Origin: Sipunculus nudus
Lineage: Eukaryota; Annelida; Sipuncula; Golfingiida; Sipunculidae
Direction of reading: 5' to 3'
DNA length: 64,000 nt
Assembly: GCA_026874595.1 (NCBI GenBank)
Contig: CM049318.1
Span: 1,189,241 to 1,253,240 of the forward strand
Both the position numbers and the translations under genes were made by a program. Below the pieces are notes generated by a model. It was not told where the DNA came from and did no database searches. It saw only the letters and a list, made by a program, of their open reading frames with translations. Positions 63,795 to 64,000 of the stretch are shown piece after piece. Within the stretch, counting starts at the first letter, position 1; each line of letters starts with the position of its first letter.

Positions 63795-64000
63795 GGTAAA
63801 ATGTTTGGTAGGTGGAGTTATTTAGGCCCCTCGAGTGCAAAACAATCTATTTCAAATATTTTCCTTCCTCCGCCATTTTCTGTTTGTACTACATCTCCAA
63901 TATGAATGATATTCACAAACTGAAAATTACGGACATTTTATATTGCTAGGTTACAATTCTTCATCTGATACTTTTGTTTTTGACCTTATTCCCAAGGTCG
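63795..64000. other. Non-repetitive right flank of the satellite array
   Basis: The array stops at about unit position 26-30 (CATAGATAT becomes CATATATGG). The next 206 bases share no similarity with the monomer and are about 35% GC. I recognise no transposon terminus, tRNA or simple repeat. On the plus strand only a ten-codon frame starts here (ATG at 63,793, TAG by 63,825). The minus strand has the exon-like frame listed separately. No polyadenylation signal is visible between that frame and the array. Confidence 0.85.
63818..63919 (-). CDS. Possible terminal exon (33 codons plus stop), product unknown
   Basis: On the minus strand the sequence TAATTTTCAG directly precedes 63,919 and looks like a 3' splice site. 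Downstream of it an open frame begins FVNIIHIGDVV, contains ENGGGRK and ends FEIDCFALEGPK with a TAA stop at 63,818-63,820. The open frame extends upstream only to a stop at 63,938-63,940 and has no ATG, so it would have to be an internal or last exon. The mixed composition looks more protein-like than a frame through low-complexity DNA. I do not recognise the family; it could be the end of a host gene or of a transposon protein. At 102 bp, a chance open frame is quite possible. If real, its 3' untranslated region would run into the satellite within about 25 bases. Confidence 0.25.
   Translation of the reverse strand, partial: FVNIIHIGDVVQTENGGGRKIFEIDCFALEGPK

Noticed and set aside
63793-63825. 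Short ATG frame at the array edge
   Set aside because: Ten codons only, with no recognisable motif and no upstream signals.
63795-63830. Transposon terminus or target-site duplication at the array boundary
   Set aside because: I looked for terminal inverted repeats, poly-A tails and short direct repeats at the junction and saw none. Only one side of the boundary is in the window.

Overview
The window is almost entirely one tandem satellite DNA array. From base 1 (the left edge is not in the window) to about 63,794 there are roughly 625 head-to-tail copies of a 102-bp unit, all on the same strand. No inversion, transposon or foreign insertion interrupts them. The unit is about 42% GC, has an AT-rich first half and a G-rich second half, and carries one BamHI site (GGATCC) in most copies. 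No protein-coding gene, tRNA, rRNA or CRISPR array can be supported in it. About 64 kb of repeat without genes, with higher-order structure and an AT-rich (about 35% GC) flank, points to a eukaryotic heterochromatic, centromeric or subtelomeric region. The sequence alone does not identify the species.

The interest lies in the organisation above the monomer. Private mutations used as markers show nested higher-order repeats (HORs). From 1 to about 13.5 kb a roughly 5,267-bp HOR (HOR-A) recurs. From 13.5 to 18.6 kb there are two copies of a 2,545-bp HOR (HOR-B), and from 18.6 to 24 kb an approximately 2.85-kb HOR (HOR-C). The whole 9.5-24.0 kb stretch (HOR-A part, HOR-B, HOR-C) is repeated as a superblock from 24.0 to about 42.4 kb. 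The offset is exactly 14,532 bp for the first 8.7 kb, then grows to 15,144, 16,467 and 18,402 bp through further duplications inside the second copy.

From 42.4 to about 45.3 kb the monomers carry more private mutations and include a 408-bp tetramer duplication. From 45.4 to 50.9 kb there are two copies of a 2,749-bp HOR (HOR-D), followed by an extra 1,120-bp duplication. From 51.6 kb to the end a third large HOR (HOR-E) recurs with periods of 5,299 and 4,181 bp and contains nested 202-bp and 510-bp duplications. One ordered cassette, marked by GCGCTCAG and CATTGATATT variants, appears both near the left end (3.4 and 8.7 kb) and on the right (45.9, 48.7 and 55.6 kb).

The array stops abruptly near 63,794, inside a monomer. 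The remaining 206 bases are non-repetitive. Their only notable content is a short minus-strand open frame behind a splice-acceptor-like motif, a weak candidate for a terminal exon.
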